A stretch of DNA of 49,421 nucleotides from Roseburia sp. (GTDB lineage: Bacteria; Bacillota; Clostridia; Lachnospirales; Lachnospiraceae). Where the stretch lies: the NCBI GenBank assembly GCA_017549185.1, contig JAFYVJ010000037.1:1-49421 (forward strand), written 5' to 3'. The position numbers and the translations under genes are program-made. Positions 39,067 to 48,226 of this stretch are shown piece by piece. The notes beneath the pieces were generated by a model, which had not been told where the DNA came from, searched no databases, and saw only the letters and a program-made list of their open reading frames with translations. Within the stretch, counting starts at the first letter, position 1. Each line of letters begins with the position of its first letter.

Positions 39067-39708
39067 CTATGATTTTCCAAAAAGATCTTTTCCCGATACT
39101 CTTCCTCTATCCGGCACCAACTTACAAAAGACGATCGCAACTATTGTGCCCACCGTTGTTGCAGCAATTGCAGCTCCCATAATATCTGTCGGAGCGATAC
39201 TTCCATACTGTGTGCGATAGGCAATGATATTGATAGGCACCAACTGCAAGGACGAGATATTTATAATTAAAAAATCACACATTTCTTTGGTAGCTATATC
39301 GGTGCCGCGATATTGATTCTCACCATAGCGTTCACAATTTTTCTCATTTATTTTTTGTAATTCTTCCATTGCCTTTAATCCTAGCGGAGTTGCCGCCCAA
39401 CCAAGTCCCAAAATGTTAGCAATCATATTCGTAGAAAGATACTCATTTACGATGTGCTCCTTTGGAATCTGTGGAAATAAAAAGTGTAAAACCGGCCTTA
39501 ATCTATGGGCAAGTGTTGCAATCATTCCGGCATTTTCCGCAATCTTCATCAGCCCCATCCAAAACGACATTACCCCCAACATCGTAATACACAACGTAAC
39601 CGCTTCTTTAGCCGAGTCTAACGCAGCAGTCGTTACATCCGGAAGACTTCCCGTAAATGCTGCATACACCACTCCAATCAGAATCATTCCGGCCCATAGA
39701 TAATTCAA
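39067..39708 (-). CDS. spmA: spore maturation protein A
   Basis: 213 residues with the SpmA pattern ITMLGVMSFWMGLMKIAENA, NMIANILGLGWAATPLGLKA and MCDFLIINISSLQLVP. An integral membrane partner of SpmB. The start is a TTG codon seven bases after AGGGGGG. Their presence shows the organism has a sporulation programme. Confidence 0.93.
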   Translation of the reverse strand: MNYLWAGMILIGVVYAAFTGSLPDVTTAALDSAKEAVTLCITMLGVMSFWMGLMKIAENAGMIATLAHRLRPVLHFLFPQIPKEHIVNEYLSTNMIANILGLGWAATPLGLKAMEELQKINEKNCERYGENQYRGTDIATKEMCDFLIINISSLQLVPINIIAYRTQYGSIAPTDIMGAAIAATTVGTIVAIVFCKLVPDRGRVSGKDLFGKS

Positions 39709-39892
39709 GTTTCAGCCCCCCTCTTCTTTATCATACTTTTCTCATTGAATACTCATCCCGTACTAATCATAAACACTCTCTTAAACATCCTCCTGCGAGT
39801 TATCACATTCTATGCTCGTCTTCTCTCTGCTATTCATAAAACATTCTTTTTCTTCATAAAATATTTTAACGAAATCTGGATATGTTTAAAAT

Positions 39893-41626
39893 ATGAGAAA
39901 AAAATTTCTTTCTATCATCATACTGTTCCTTTTTCTATGTGGTTGTAGTCTTACAGAATCTTTTATTTCCCCCCGCACACCTGCTTCCTTTGATAAATTT
40001 TTAGAAAAAATGTTCTGTCAGGAAATTGCAGAAAATACCATTAATCTGCATTTTACTCTGGCACATCCAAGTAATCTCGGTATTACGAATTATGAAGTAA
40101 CATTAGGAGACTTTTCTAACAGTGCGAAAACTGATAGTAATGCCCGCATGGAAAACTATCTTGCAACCTTACAACAGTTTTCCAAAACAGATTTATCCTT
40201 AGAACAGCAAGTATCCTGTGAGGTTTTGAGTGATTATTTTAAACATCAATTAGCAATGGTTCCTTTCACTCTTTATGAAGAACCTCTATCGCCATCCGGT
40301 GGTATACACGCACAACTCCCTCTTCTATTTGAAGAATATGTTTTTTATGATGAAGGAGATATCAAAGATTATTTACAGCTTTTGGCTCAGGTAGATGACT
40401 ATTTTACTCAAATCATAGATTTTGAAAAACACAAAGCTGCCGCCGGACTTTTTATGCCGGATTACGCCTGTCAGTCAGTTATCGACCAATGCAAAGACTT
40501 TGTTGCCGCTGCTGACGAACATTTTTTAATTAAAACTTTTAATTCGCGTATAGATAATTTCCCGGACTTATCCCAAGAGGAACAAGAAGCATATATTTAT
40601 CAAAATGAACAATTGGTAAAAATTGAATTAGTAAAGGCATATCAATACCTTGGCTCGGAAATGTCAAAATTATTGGGGTGTGGAACGAATGAACAAGGAT
40701 TGTGCTATTTTCCTGATGGCAAGAATTATTACGAACATTTAGTATATTACTACACCGGGTGTTCCGACGACATCGCAGATATCCAGCAGGCAATCAGTGA
40801 ACAACGGGAGGAAGATTTGTCTGCCGCCTCCGAAGTAATTTATGAAAATAACGATTTCTGGGATAGCTATGACAAAGCCCTCTTAAAACCCAAAGACCCT
40901 ATTGCCACTTTAGAAGAACTGCAAAGAGATATGCTACTCGATTTTCCTGCGGCACCTTACACTACATATACCATAAATCTTATCGATGAATGCATTGCTG
41001 ATTATGTAGCACCCGCTTATTATATCACTGCACCACTCGATGATTATTCCAGAAATTCCATTCATATCAGTGCTGATTATGACACCACAAGTCTCGATTA
41101 TTTTACTACATTAGCTCATGAAGGTTTTCCGGGACACCTCTATCAAACGGTTATGTCCTATGCTGCCGGGCAGAATCCCGCCAGATGCCTTACAAACTGC
41201 GGCGGTTATGTAGAAGGCTGGGCTACATACGTAGAAATGCTTTCCTATCAATACGCTGATATCGACCCCAATATAGCTTATGTAATGCAAAAAGATCAGT
41301 CTGCCATGCTAAGTCTCTATGCTTCTACTGATTTAGGAATTCATTACGACGGTTGGACACTAGATGACACCATCACTTTTTGGAAAAACTATGGCATCGA
41401 CAATGATTCTGTTATAAAACAGATTTATGAATACATTGTTGGAGAACCAGGAAATTATTTACAATATTACGTTGGATATTTAGAATTCTTAGACTTAAAA
41501 GAAATGGCTATGGAAAAATATGGTACTAATTTTAACGAAATTGCTTTTCATCAGGCATTATTAGACATTGGTTCCGCACCATTTCATATCATTGAAAAAT
41601 ATTTTGATGAATTCTACCTATACTAA
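39893..41626 (+). CDS. DUF885 family lipoprotein (predicted zinc peptidase)
   Basis: The 577-residue exported lipoprotein has a signal ending in lipobox LFLCGC (Cys18). DUF885 proteins resemble M2/M3-like gluzincins; here THLAHEGFPGH-type catalytic motif reads TTLAHEGFPGHLYQT about residue 413, with His-Glu and His as metal ligands and a downstream Glu in GYVEGWATYVE. It is probably an extracytoplasmic peptidase, substrate unknown. Only a poor ribosome site (CTGGA) is visible. Single gene between spmA (divergent) and a convergent lipoprotein gene. Confidence 0.88.
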   Translation: MRKKFLSIIILFLFLCGCSLTESFISPRTPASFDKFLEKMFCQEIAENTINLHFTLAHPSNLGITNYEVTLGDFSNSAKTDSNARMENYLATLQQFSKTDLSLEQQVSCEVLSDYFKHQLAMVPFTLYEEPLSPSGGIHAQLPLLFEEYVFYDEGDIKDYLQLLAQVDDYFTQIIDFEKHKAAAGLFMPDYACQSVIDQCKDFVAAADEHFLIKTFNSRIDNFPDLSQEEQEAYIYQNEQLVKIELVKAYQYLGSEMSKLLGCGTNEQGLCYFPDGKNYYEHLVYYYTGCSDDIADIQQAISEQREEDLSAASEVIYENNDFWDSYDKALLKPKDPIATLEELQRDMLLDFPAAPYTTYTINLIDECIADYVAPAYYITAPLDDYSRNSIHISADYDTTSLDYFTTLAHEGFPGHLYQTVMSYAAGQNPARCLTNCGGYVEGWATYVEMLSYQYADIDPNIAYVMQKDQSAMLSLYASTDLGIHYDGWTLDDTITFWKNYGIDNDSVIKQIYEYIVGEPGNYLQYYVGYLEFLDLKEMAMEKYGTNFNEIAFHQALLDIGSAPFHIIEKYFDEFYLY

Positions 41627-41710
41627 ATAGTCCATTGGGTACAGAATTCTCTCTCTTACATCCAATACCCAAGAAATACATTTTTTCTGCTCGAAACTAT
41701 AAAAAATGAT

Positions 41711-41756
41711 AAAAAAAGGGTATCACCACTATCAAAAAAGTTCTGATACCCTTTCC
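41711..41756 (-). terminator. terminator after the Big_14-like lipoprotein gene
   Basis: AAAGGGTATCA (41715-41725) pairs with TGATACCCTTT (41744-41754). On the minus strand seven T follow. A further TGGGTAT/ATACCCA pair (41768-41804) lies between it and the gene, so the 3' region folds heavily. It also faces the convergent DUF885 gene. Confidence 0.75.
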
Positions 41757-41815
41757 ACTCATAATACTGGGTATAGCAATTAATAATAACTTACTCAATA
41801 CCCATGTACTAAATT

Positions 41816-42451
41816 TTACTGCACTACCTCGAATTCCGCATAATACATTTCTTTATCATAATCCCCAGTTCCACGAAAATCCATGATTTCTTTTCCAATC
41901 CGGTAATGTCCCGGAGCCAGACTTCCATATAACCACTCCCAATCAACTTCCCACTCTGTCACACCATTCATAGAAATTATCCATGCTACTTCGTCCCATC
42001 CTACCTCTTTACCATCAAATATATCTGCAACCACAATCCATTTATCTGCTTCTTTACGTTCTAAAACATAATAAGTTCCGGTACTAAGTTCTCCGGTTGG
42101 TGTACTTCCTGACTGTGTACATACAATGGTTAATCCTTTTGGTGTCACATTTTTTACGCTTAATGTCACACCCCATGCATCCAATGTCGGTGTAGGAAGT
42201 CCCTCCGGTCCTTCTTCATATCCTTCAGGCTGTTGGAATTCATTTTCTACTTCCTGACTGCCATCCATATTATGATATTCAAACTGATTTTCTAACTTTT
42301 CCGTATTTAATAACTCGTCATGAATTTGTTTTTCTGTCCCACGCTCCATTTCTTGAGATTCTCCGCCACAAAAAATGGAATCTATTCCACAACCTGTCAT
42401 ACAAATCAAAACCAAGCACACTATTACCCATACTCTTTTTTTCAATTGCAT
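41816..42451 (-). CDS. lipoprotein with an Ig-like (Big_14-like) domain
   Basis: 211 residues with lipobox ICMTGC (Cys21), an acidic linker (about 30-85) and a C-terminal beta domain: TLSVKNVTPKGLTIVCTQSG, YYVLERKEADKW, VDWEWLYGSLAPGHYRIGKE. That pattern matches the bacterial Ig-like Big_14 family found in Firmicutes surface lipoproteins. It lies 48 bp after the beta-propeller gene and probably shares its transcript. Role unknown, possibly substrate or signal binding at the cell surface. Confidence 0.82.
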   Translation of the reverse strand: MQLKKRVWVIVCLVLICMTGCGIDSIFCGGESQEMERGTEKQIHDELLNTEKLENQFEYHNMDGSQEVENEFQQPEGYEEGPEGLPTPTLDAWGVTLSVKNVTPKGLTIVCTQSGSTPTGELSTGTYYVLERKEADKWIVVADIFDGKEVGWDEVAWIISMNGVTEWEVDWEWLYGSLAPGHYRIGKEIMDFRGTGDYDKEMYYAEFEVVQ

Positions 42452-42499
42452 CTGCCTACTAACTCCTTTTCATACATAAGCTCCTATTTAAACAGTCTC

Positions 42500-44668
42500 C
42501 TAAAAAGAAAACTTATCTATCGCTTCATAATCCTTCATATAATCAAAACTCTCAATCTCTACTGGATTTACCACATAAAAATAGTTACCTGCCCATAGTC
42601 CACGGTAGTTTTCCTGGTATTTCAAACTATCTTTTTCTATCACAAGTTTTTCCTGAAACTCACCGTCTACAAAAGAATACATTCTATATGCCAATTCATC
42701 TTCACTATAATCTGCTGTCACAAAACCAATCATATTTGTAAAAGCATCTGCTAATACAGTTTTGTAATTAAAAAGTGCCGGACTGTAATCTGCTGTCTTT
42801 ATCACAACAGTATCTATAATCGAAAGTTCTGCCGGATTAGAAATATCAAACATTACCAATTTAATTCCTTCCCTACTGCCATCCTTTTCATCTGTCTCGT
42901 AACCAATGCCTAACAATTTATCTTCGCCCCACATATGCAGATACTCAGAATATCCTGTAATTTTCAATTCACCTAAAATCTTTGGATTGTTGATATCTGA
43001 TAAATCTGCTGCAAAAAGAGGGTCAATATTTCGATAGGTGATAAAATACGCCAAATCTCCAAAGTAACGTGCTGCGTAAATCGTTTCTCCTTCGGCAATA
43101 TTTTCAATTTTTCCCGCCGCCTTTAATTTACTATCCAAAATATAAAGTTGATTCGTTCTATCACTAATTGATGTATCCCAATGTGAAGTTAATATACGAA
43201 GATTACCTTTATACTCATTGACTGCAAAGCTATCCTGTACAGTTCCCGGTACAGTTGCGGCTGCCACTGCTGAAATATAGCCATTTTGTAAATTAAACTT
43301 TGCAATCTGTGTAAGAGGATTCTCTCCCCTATACTGTACATTATAAAGATACATTGCATTGTTGCTCACGTAGATTTCCACATAATCATTCATAATCAAG
43401 GTGTTATCCACAACCTTATCCGGGTTATCCATAGAAACTGAGGATACCACCAATCCCTGATATCCATACTCAGGCAAATAGATACAATCATATGCAATTG
43501 CCTCTCCATTCACCTTTGGCAAAAGTTCTTCCAGTTCCGTTTCACTCTCCGGCAATTCACCTTTATCAACTGTAATCGTATCCTGTGTAAACAGATAAAC
43601 CATATTGTCTATTTTTCTGGAAGTTTTATAAAAACCATCCTGTTCTACTTTCCCAATCTGCTTCGCATTAGCAGGATTCGAAATATCATATGTGTAAAGT
43701 ACTGTATTATAAAAGGCATCGAAATTGTATGCCACATCTAAACATACCTCTGCCATATCTCCGGTTAATGGAGACTTTTCACCTATCACACTTCCTGTCT
43801 TCATATGTTCTAAAGATTCTTTTACCTGCTGCGTAATCAGAATTAACCTATCCTTGTCCACATACATCTCTAATACACTGTCTGAAAAAGATTCTAAATC
43901 CGGCGAAATGGTTCCTACCTGCGTCATTTGACCATTATCCAATTGCACAACCTGTACCACACCGTCTTTTACCACAAAAATATGTGTACCATTCGTTTTT
44001 ATAATGTCACTCTCATCAACACCTGCCATTTGAAGATTGGTGGTAGAGTATCCCTGTTTATGTGCACTTGTTTTGCCAACCACACTTTCAGCCGTAGGCT
44101 TACTCTCTACCATTGCTCCATCAGCAGCCAAATCTTTTACTATACTACTATTCATTGCTGAACCAGCTAATCCTGTCTCTTCCTCTGCCTCTTCCACTAC
44201 ATCCCCATAAATAATGTCATCTGAGTAATAAAATCTGTTATACTCTTCCACATTGTTTTTCATAAACTCGTAAACATCATCATAACTTTTTGCCACCAGA
44301 TAGAGTTCACCGGCATCCTGCTTTTCTATTGCGCGAGCCTCCTCTTCATTTTCCGGAGCTGTAGCATTCTGCTGATTTTCTACCACAATTTCTGCCGTTG
44401 TATCCTTTCCTGCTGTATTTGTGCTGTCTGCATGGCTAGCCGCATCGCTCTGATTTCCAACACCTTTCCACGCCAAGCCAATCGGCATAATCCCTAGCAT
44501 CATTACCAGTGCCACCGCTGCCGCCACCAGATGCATCGCCTGCCATTTGAATTTTGGTGTTTTTTTCTCTTTTAACATCAACTCTATCTGCTCCGGTTTT
44601 AAACTATCCGGTATCTCCACCGAATCTGCCGATTCTTTAATTCTATCTAATATATCCTTTTCTGTCAT
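42500..44668 (-). CDS. membrane protein with extracellular beta-propeller domain (possible anti-sigma)
   Basis: The 722-residue protein has a 45-residue cytoplasmic start (residues 15-22 SADSVEIP, then DSLKPEQIEL), one membrane helix (about 46-66), an acidic linker, and a large beta-propeller (Beta_propel family), with repeats such as DIIKTNGTHIFVVKDGVVQV, YGDLAYFITYRN-like blades and MFDISNPAELSIIDTV. It sits about 108 bp downstream of the ECF sigma gene. The short N-terminal part plus helix is the usual layout of a membrane-bound anti-sigma factor, and I infer that role; no zinc anti-sigma motif is visible. The signal would be sensed outside the cell by the propeller. Confidence 0.85.
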   Translation of the reverse strand: MTEKDILDRIKESADSVEIPDSLKPEQIELMLKEKKTPKFKWQAMHLVAAAVALVMMLGIMPIGLAWKGVGNQSDAASHADSTNTAGKDTTAEIVVENQQNATAPENEEEARAIEKQDAGELYLVAKSYDDVYEFMKNNVEEYNRFYYSDDIIYGDVVEEAEEETGLAGSAMNSSIVKDLAADGAMVESKPTAESVVGKTSAHKQGYSTTNLQMAGVDESDIIKTNGTHIFVVKDGVVQVVQLDNGQMTQVGTISPDLESFSDSVLEMYVDKDRLILITQQVKESLEHMKTGSVIGEKSPLTGDMAEVCLDVAYNFDAFYNTVLYTYDISNPANAKQIGKVEQDGFYKTSRKIDNMVYLFTQDTITVDKGELPESETELEELLPKVNGEAIAYDCIYLPEYGYQGLVVSSVSMDNPDKVVDNTLIMNDYVEIYVSNNAMYLYNVQYRGENPLTQIAKFNLQNGYISAVAAATVPGTVQDSFAVNEYKGNLRILTSHWDTSISDRTNQLYILDSKLKAAGKIENIAEGETIYAARYFGDLAYFITYRNIDPLFAADLSDINNPKILGELKITGYSEYLHMWGEDKLLGIGYETDEKDGSREGIKLVMFDISNPAELSIIDTVVIKTADYSPALFNYKTVLADAFTNMIGFVTADYSEDELAYRMYSFVDGEFQEKLVIEKDSLKYQENYRGLWAGNYFYVVNPVEIESFDYMKDYEAIDKFSF

Positions 44669-44776
44669 ATCGCATCTCCTTCCTTACTCACTTCTTCTAC
44701 TATCTCATTACGTCTTCTATCCACAGGCATCTTTTGCTTTTGTCTGCTACCTTCATAAACAACTACGCATCTTAGA

Positions 44777-45292
44777 TCAGCTTTCCAATTCTATCATCCG
44801 TGCCAGTTTCTTTAACGCTCTGCTCTCCTTTGAGCGAACAGTATTTTCATTTATGCCCAAAAGTTTTGCTATTTCCTTACTTGTATATCCTGCAAAAAGA
44901 TGCATACTGATAATCAAACGATCTTCTTCGCTCAATTCAAAGAACAATGTCCGCATAACAACACCATCCTCAATCTTTTCTTCTGCCGGTATTTCACGAT
45001 AATCCTCGGGTAATTCTATGTCTTTTTTTGTATATTCTCGTAGCTTATCCTTACATTTGTTATACAATATTCGGAAAATCCATCCCTTAAATTTCTCTGC
45101 CTGATATAACTTTCCGATAGAGGCAAATGCATCCACTACTGTCTCACTTACTACATCTTCTGCATCATTTTTATTTTTTAAGGTATACAGAGCAAACCGG
45201 TACAGATCCGCATAAATCTGCTGATATAGTCCGGCAAATGCGGCGGCATCACCACGCTTTGCTTTTTTTACTTCTATAATATTAACTTCCAT
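44777..45292 (-). CDS. ECF RNA polymerase sigma factor (intact)
   Basis: 171 residues: sigma2 region (LYRFALYTLKNKNDAEDVVS, ETVVDAF) for the minus-10 and sigma4 helix-turn-helix (GYTSKEIAKLLGINENTVRS, KESRALKKLARM) for the minus-35. It is the first gene of a unit with the beta-propeller protein and the lipoprotein. AGAGGA precedes the ATG by four bases. The upstream region holds several short perfect palindromes and a housekeeping-type promoter. Confidence 0.93.
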   Translation of the reverse strand: MEVNIIEVKKAKRGDAAAFAGLYQQIYADLYRFALYTLKNKNDAEDVVSETVVDAFASIGKLYQAEKFKGWIFRILYNKCKDKLREYTKKDIELPEDYREIPAEEKIEDGVVMRTLFFELSEEDRLIISMHLFAGYTSKEIAKLLGINENTVRSKESRALKKLARMIELES

Positions 45293-45454
45293 AACTTCCT
45301 CTCATTCCGCCGTTATAACGACTTACCAATTGGTGAGAATATTTACCTTTTATTTTAATCATTTCGGTAAAATAGAACAATATTGTTTTTTGTTATCTAA
45401 TATATAAGTCTGTAAAATACTGGAATTTGTTGCATGGAAATTGAAAATATTTTC
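45293..45454 (-). promoter_or_regulatory. promoter region of the ECF sigma operon with several palindromes
   Basis: On the minus strand TTGTTC (45375-45380) and TAAAAT (45352-45357) are 17 bases apart. Four perfect palindromes occur nearby: CGTTATAACG (45311-45320), ACCAATTGGT (45325-45334), AACAATATTGTT (45376-45387, overlapping the minus-35) and GAAAATATTTTC (45443-45454). Spacing suggests dimeric regulator sites around the promoter. The rest of the gene-free stretch to 45738 holds a terminator and two more palindromes. Confidence 0.5.
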
Positions 45455-45511
45455 ACCTATTTTACAAAAGTTTTATACAAACTATATATCAAATCCAGCA
45501 GAATGCCATAA

Positions 45512-45548
45512 TAAAAGACACAGCCACCATCGATGTGCTATGTCCTTT
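45512..45548 (-). terminator. terminator of recD2
   Basis: On the minus strand a 12-bp stem (two G-U pairs) is followed by TTTTATTAT. The plus-strand form has mismatches, so it is directional. It lies 190 bases past the recD2 stop. Confidence 0.65.
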
Positions 45549-45684
45549 ACACTTAAATTCATATTGATATATACTATATGTTAATCTCTATATATTCGTT
45601 GTATAAATTGTTCATTCATCTAACCATTAACAGTACTTTATACCACGATTTTAAACTCAAAATAGACCTTGCTAATTCCGCTTA

Positions 45685-45729
45685 TTTGTGTCACCAGTGG
45701 TGTCACAAATTCGTCCACCGGTTGTGGAC
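45685..45729. promoter_or_regulatory. two adjacent palindromes in the recD2 3' region
   Basis: A 25-bp palindrome (45685-45709; TTTGTGTCACCA on the left, TGGTGTCACAAA on the right, one mismatched pair) and a 17-bp one, GTCCAC-CGGTT-GTGGAC (45713-45729), stand 3 bases apart, 9 bases past the recD2 stop. No T run follows, so they look more like protein-binding sites or mRNA end structures than a terminator. Confidence 0.45.
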
Positions 45730-45738
45730 TGATTTACC

Positions 45739-47982
45739 TTATTCCGTAAGTCTTTCTCTCAATAATGTATTTCTTTTTGCAACTATAACATTTCGTACTG
45801 CATAACTAAGTGCTTTTTTCGTACCTACAAGTACCAAAATCTGTTTTGCCCTTGTAATTCCTGTGTAAATCAGATTCCTCTGAAGCATCACATAATGATT
45901 CATCAGGACCGGCATAACTACAATCGGATACTCCGAACCTTGGGATTTATGGATTGTTGTTGCGTAAGCATGTACAAGTTCATCTAATTCCGTAATATCA
46001 TATTCCACCGTTCGATTATCAAAATTAACTTTTAATATTCTGTTTTCTGCATCCACAGACTCTACAATTCCAATATCCCCGTTAAAAACTTCTTTGTCAT
46101 AGTTATTTTTAATCTGCATCACTTTATCAGCTTCCCGAAAAGCAAATCCGCTTCTCCGCAGTGTATTCTTCGGCATCATTACTGCGCCTCTGCCTTTTAG
46201 GAACACTTCATGCTCTGGCGGATTGATTGCCTCCTGTAATGCAAGATTCAGATTTGTAGCTCCTATCACACCTCTTTGCATTGGTGTCAATACCTGTATC
46301 CGTTTTGCATCCACATGATAATACTTTGGAAGTTTCGTTTTCACTAATTCCACAATCTGTGGCACAACTGCCTCCGCATCTTCGTTTTCCATAAAGAAAA
46401 AGTCGGTATCTTTTCCGTTTGAAATATCGGGCATTTTTCCTTCGTTAATTCGGTGGGCGTTCATAATAATGCGGCTGGTTTGTGCCTGTCTGAAAATTTT
46501 AGTCAATCGAATCACAGGAAAACTTCCTGAATCAATCACATCTCTAAGCACATTTCCCGCACCTACAGATGGAAGCTGGTCAATATCTCCTACCAAAATC
46601 AGACGCATGTTTTGTGGAATCGCTTTTAAAAGCGAGTTCATCAGCACAATATCTATCATAGAACATTCGTCTACAATCAGTACATCGCCCTCTAATGGAT
46701 GCTCCTCATCTTTTTGATAGCCTTCCGGTGGTTTGCACTCCAAAAGTCTGTGAATCGTCTTTGCCTCAAGTCCCGTGGCTTCCGTCATTCGCTTTGCTGC
46801 ACGTCCTGTCGGTGCTGCCAAGAGAATCTTTAATCCATAGGCTTTATATGCTGAAATAATACCATGCGTTGTTGTCGTTTTTCCTGTACCGGGGCCTCCT
46901 GTTAAAATCATTACCTTTGATGCAGCTGCCTGTCGGATAGCGTTCCGCTGCACCTCGTCGTAAACCATCCCTGCTTTTTTCTCAATCGACTCTACATTTA
47001 CAGAAAGCGTTTCATTTCCACTTTCTGCCCTTGCTTTCATAAGCCCTGTCCACAGCCGGTCTGTTGCAGATGATGCTGCCAGTTTTTTCAATTTCCCAGC
47101 CACACCAATTTCTGCAAAATAAAATGGAGGCAAATAAACAGCCTCTATCACATTGCCTTCTGCATCTATTTTTTTAATAGTTTTTTCTTGAATAAGCTCC
47201 TCTTTCTTTAGCATGTCATCCATTGTCATAACGAGAATTTCTTCTTCTGCTCCCAAAACTTCACTTGCAGACTTCAATAGCTGCTTTTTCTCTGCATAGA
47301 CATGTCCATCATTGCTTAGTTCTGACAATGTATACATCATTCCGCTTCTTAAACGCACGAAAGAATTCTTCTCAAAACCCAGTTTCTCTGCTATTTGATC
47401 AGCTGTCTTAAATCCAATCCCCCAAATATCATCTGCCAAACGATAGGGATTCTCTTTTACGATAGAAATACTTTCATTTCCGTACTGTTTATATATCTTT
47501 GCCGCAAAAGATGTGCTGACACCATGAGCCTGTAAAAAAAGCATCACATTCTTAATTTCTTTCTGTCTTTCCCAAGACTCGGCAATCATCTGTACACGTT
47601 TTCTGCCAATTCCCTCAACTTCTATCAACAATTCTACATTATCTTCAATAATAGAAAAGGTATCAACACCGTATTTCTGCACAATACGCTTTGCAAACTT
47701 TGGTCCGACACCTTTAATTAATCCCGAACCTAAATATTTTTCCATTCCATAAACAGTTGCCGGAAGTGTTTCTTCCCAAGACTCCGCCACAAACTGTCTA
47801 CCATATTTTGCATCTACTTTCCAGTTTCCTTGCACTAAAAGAACAGAACCCACATTGACATCCAGCAGATTCCCAATTACTGCTACAAGTTCTGCATAGT
47901 CTTTCACACGACATTTCAAAATTGTATAACCATTTTCCGGATTCTGATATGTAATTCGCTCCACTACACATCTGATTTTCAT
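45739..47982 (-). CDS. recD2: ATP-dependent helicase RecD2
   Basis: The 747-residue SF1B 5'-3' DNA helicase acts in repair and recombination. N-terminal region has helix-hairpin-helix motifs (LIEVEGIGRKRVQMIAES, IWGIGFKTADQIAEKLG) which distinguish RecD2 from RecD of RecBCD. Walker A is LTGGPGTGKTTTT, Walker B LIVDECSMI, and C-terminal motifs are HKSQGSEYP and YTGITRAKQ. ATG at 47982 with AGGAG upstream; the TTG one codon earlier is less likely. A possible extended minus-10 (TGTGCTATGAT) is upstream. Confidence 0.96.
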   Translation of the reverse strand: MKIRCVVERITYQNPENGYTILKCRVKDYAELVAVIGNLLDVNVGSVLLVQGNWKVDAKYGRQFVAESWEETLPATVYGMEKYLGSGLIKGVGPKFAKRIVQKYGVDTFSIIEDNVELLIEVEGIGRKRVQMIAESWERQKEIKNVMLFLQAHGVSTSFAAKIYKQYGNESISIVKENPYRLADDIWGIGFKTADQIAEKLGFEKNSFVRLRSGMMYTLSELSNDGHVYAEKKQLLKSASEVLGAEEEILVMTMDDMLKKEELIQEKTIKKIDAEGNVIEAVYLPPFYFAEIGVAGKLKKLAASSATDRLWTGLMKARAESGNETLSVNVESIEKKAGMVYDEVQRNAIRQAAASKVMILTGGPGTGKTTTTHGIISAYKAYGLKILLAAPTGRAAKRMTEATGLEAKTIHRLLECKPPEGYQKDEEHPLEGDVLIVDECSMIDIVLMNSLLKAIPQNMRLILVGDIDQLPSVGAGNVLRDVIDSGSFPVIRLTKIFRQAQTSRIIMNAHRINEGKMPDISNGKDTDFFFMENEDAEAVVPQIVELVKTKLPKYYHVDAKRIQVLTPMQRGVIGATNLNLALQEAINPPEHEVFLKGRGAVMMPKNTLRRSGFAFREADKVMQIKNNYDKEVFNGDIGIVESVDAENRILKVNFDNRTVEYDITELDELVHAYATTIHKSQGSEYPIVVMPVLMNHYVMLQRNLIYTGITRAKQILVLVGTKKALSYAVRNVIVAKRNTLLRERLTE

Positions 47983-48154
47983 CAAAATTATTCTCCTTAT
48001 CTTTCATGCAAAATCTAGCCTTATCATAGCACAAATACTATGATTCGTATATTTCAAATCAGCTCTTTTCAAAAATAAAGATTTTATTCTTTTGAAATTA
48101 AGTGCTTTTTATAGCTATTCGCAACAAATTTTCACCTAAATTTTTCTAATACAA

Positions 48155-48190
48155 CAAAAGCTCCACCAGAACATTTTCCCAGTGGAGCTC
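48155..48190 (-). terminator. terminator of the second sigma/anti-sigma unit
   Basis: AGCTCCAC (48159-48166) pairs with GTGGAGCT (48182-48189). On the minus strand TTTT follows. It is about 40 bases past the stop at 48227. Confidence 0.7.
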
Positions 48191-48226
48191 TCTAAATTCA
48201 AATATTTATTTTTCGTGTAACAAACT

